Shown here one piece after another: positions 4,728-5,416 of a DNA stretch of 5,416 bases. Below the pieces are notes generated by a model. The model searched no databases and had not been told where the DNA came from. It saw only the letters and a program-made list of their open reading frames with translations. Position 1 is the stretch's first letter, and every line of letters begins with the position of its first letter. The position numbers and the translations under genes are program-made. The stretch covers positions 1 to 5,416 of the forward strand of contig DJRJ01000125.1 in the NCBI GenBank assembly GCA_002438865.1, read 5' to 3'. Source of the stretch: Clostridiales bacterium UBA6363 (GTDB taxonomy: Bacteria > Bacillota > Clostridia > UBA1381).

Positions 4728-5416
4728 ATGGCAGTTAAAGTTGCGATTAACGGTTTCGGACGTATCGGACGTTTGGCTTTCAGACAGATGTTCGGTGCAG
4801 AGGGTTATGACGTAGTAGCTATAAACGATTTGACAAAGCCTTCAATGCTTGCTCAGCTTCTTAAGTATGACACAGCACAGGGCGGTTACTGCGGTAAAAT
4901 AGGCGAAGGACTTCACACAGTTACAGCTGATGATGAAGCTAACACAATCACGGTAGACGGCAAGACTCTTACAATTTACAAAGAGGCTGACGCTTCAAAG
5001 CTTCCGTGGGGAGAAATCGGCGTTGACGTTGTTCTCGAGTGCACAGGTTTCTACTGCTCAAAGGAAAAGTCAATGGCTCACATCAATGCAGGTGCTAAGA
5101 AGGTTGTCATCTCAGCTCCGGCAGGCAGCGACCTTAAGACTATCGTTTTCTCGGTAAACGAAAAGACTCTTACAGCTGACGATCAGATTATTTCAGCTGC
5201 TTCGTGTACAACAAACTGTCTGGCTCCTATGGCTGACGCACTTAACAAGTACGCTCCCATCCAGTCAGGTATTATGTCAACAATCCACGCTTACACAGGC
5301 GACCAGATGATTCTTGACGGTCCGCACAGAAAGGGTGACCTCAGAAGAGCAAGAGCAGGCGCTGCAAACATCGTTCCTAACTCAACAGGCGCTGCAAAGG
5401 CTATCGGTCTTGTTAT
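4728..5416 (+). CDS. gap: Glyceraldehyde-3-phosphate dehydrogenase, type I (5' part, cut by window end)
   Basis: This cytoplasmic glycolytic enzyme oxidises glyceraldehyde-3-phosphate to 1,3-bisphosphoglycerate with NAD+ and phosphate. The first 229 codons plus two bases are in the window, of about 335 expected. Visible are the Rossmann motif INGFGRIGR (7-15), Asp34 in AIND (favours NAD over NADP), ECTGFY (104-109), the active-site Cys160 in [12 protein letters not shown], His187 in [10 protein letters not shown], and [23 protein letters not shown] (204 onwards). The frame is open to the window edge with no disruption. The start is an ATG eight bases after a perfect AGGAGG. Codon use is strongly biased (for example almost all threonine as ACA), as in highly expressed genes. 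It is transcribed away from the XRE operon. The C-terminal part of the catalytic domain is outside the window. Confidence 0.97.
   Translation, partial: MAVKVAINGFGRIGRLAFRQMFGAEGYDVVAINDLTKPSMLAQLLKYDTAQGGYCGKIGEGLHTVTADDEANTITVDGKTLTIYKEADASKLPWGEIGVDVVLECTGFYCSKEKSMAHINAGAKKVVISAPAGSDLKTIVFSVNEKTLTADDQIISAASCTTNCLAPMADALNKYAPIQSGIMSTIHAYTGDQMILDGPHRKGDLRRARAGAANIVPNSTGAAKAIGLV

Overview
The window looks like chromosomal DNA from a Gram-positive, low-to-mid GC anaerobe, most likely class Clostridia (Oscillospirales/Ruminococcaceae-like). This is inferred from strong AGGAGG-type ribosome binding sites, TTGACA/TATAAT-like promoters, a lysine (L-box) riboswitch that works through a terminator, and the protein families present. 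I cannot name a species.

Layout: everything from 36 to 4452 is on the minus strand and a single gene at the right edge is on the plus strand. Reading the minus strand in its own direction: (a) a small operon with a strong promoter at 4492-4520, a 64-residue XRE-type helix-turn-helix repressor-like protein (4258-4452), a translationally coupled 132-residue four-helix membrane protein of DUF2178 type (3848-4246), and an RsmF-like rRNA cytosine-C5 methyltransferase (2418-3782). (b) After a short A/T-rich gap comes a lysine-biosynthesis operon: promoter 2350-2378, lysine riboswitch aptamer about 2169-2336, an antiterminator (2124-2178) that overlaps an intrinsic terminator (2110-2136), then asd (949-2052) and dapA (36-923). 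On the plus strand, divergent from the XRE operon, is the 5' part of gap (4728 to the window end), with its own promoter and a strong ribosome binding site.

How the parts work together: Asd makes aspartate semialdehyde and DapA condenses it with pyruvate, the first committed step to diaminopimelate and lysine. The leader RNA reads lysine: the 3' strand of aptamer helix P1 (lysine bound) can instead pair over 16 of 17 positions with the terminator's 5' arm (no lysine). The switch can therefore be followed base by base, and it should repress the two genes together.

The least understood part is the XRE/membrane-protein module. Its promoter carries two copies of the same operator (TGTAAAG-N4-CTTTACA), one over the -35 box and one over the start site, 44 bp apart centre to centre. 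This suggests autoregulation by a repressor bound at two sites on roughly one DNA face. The function of the membrane partner is unknown. I see no CRISPR array, insertion sequence, tRNA or rRNA in the window.
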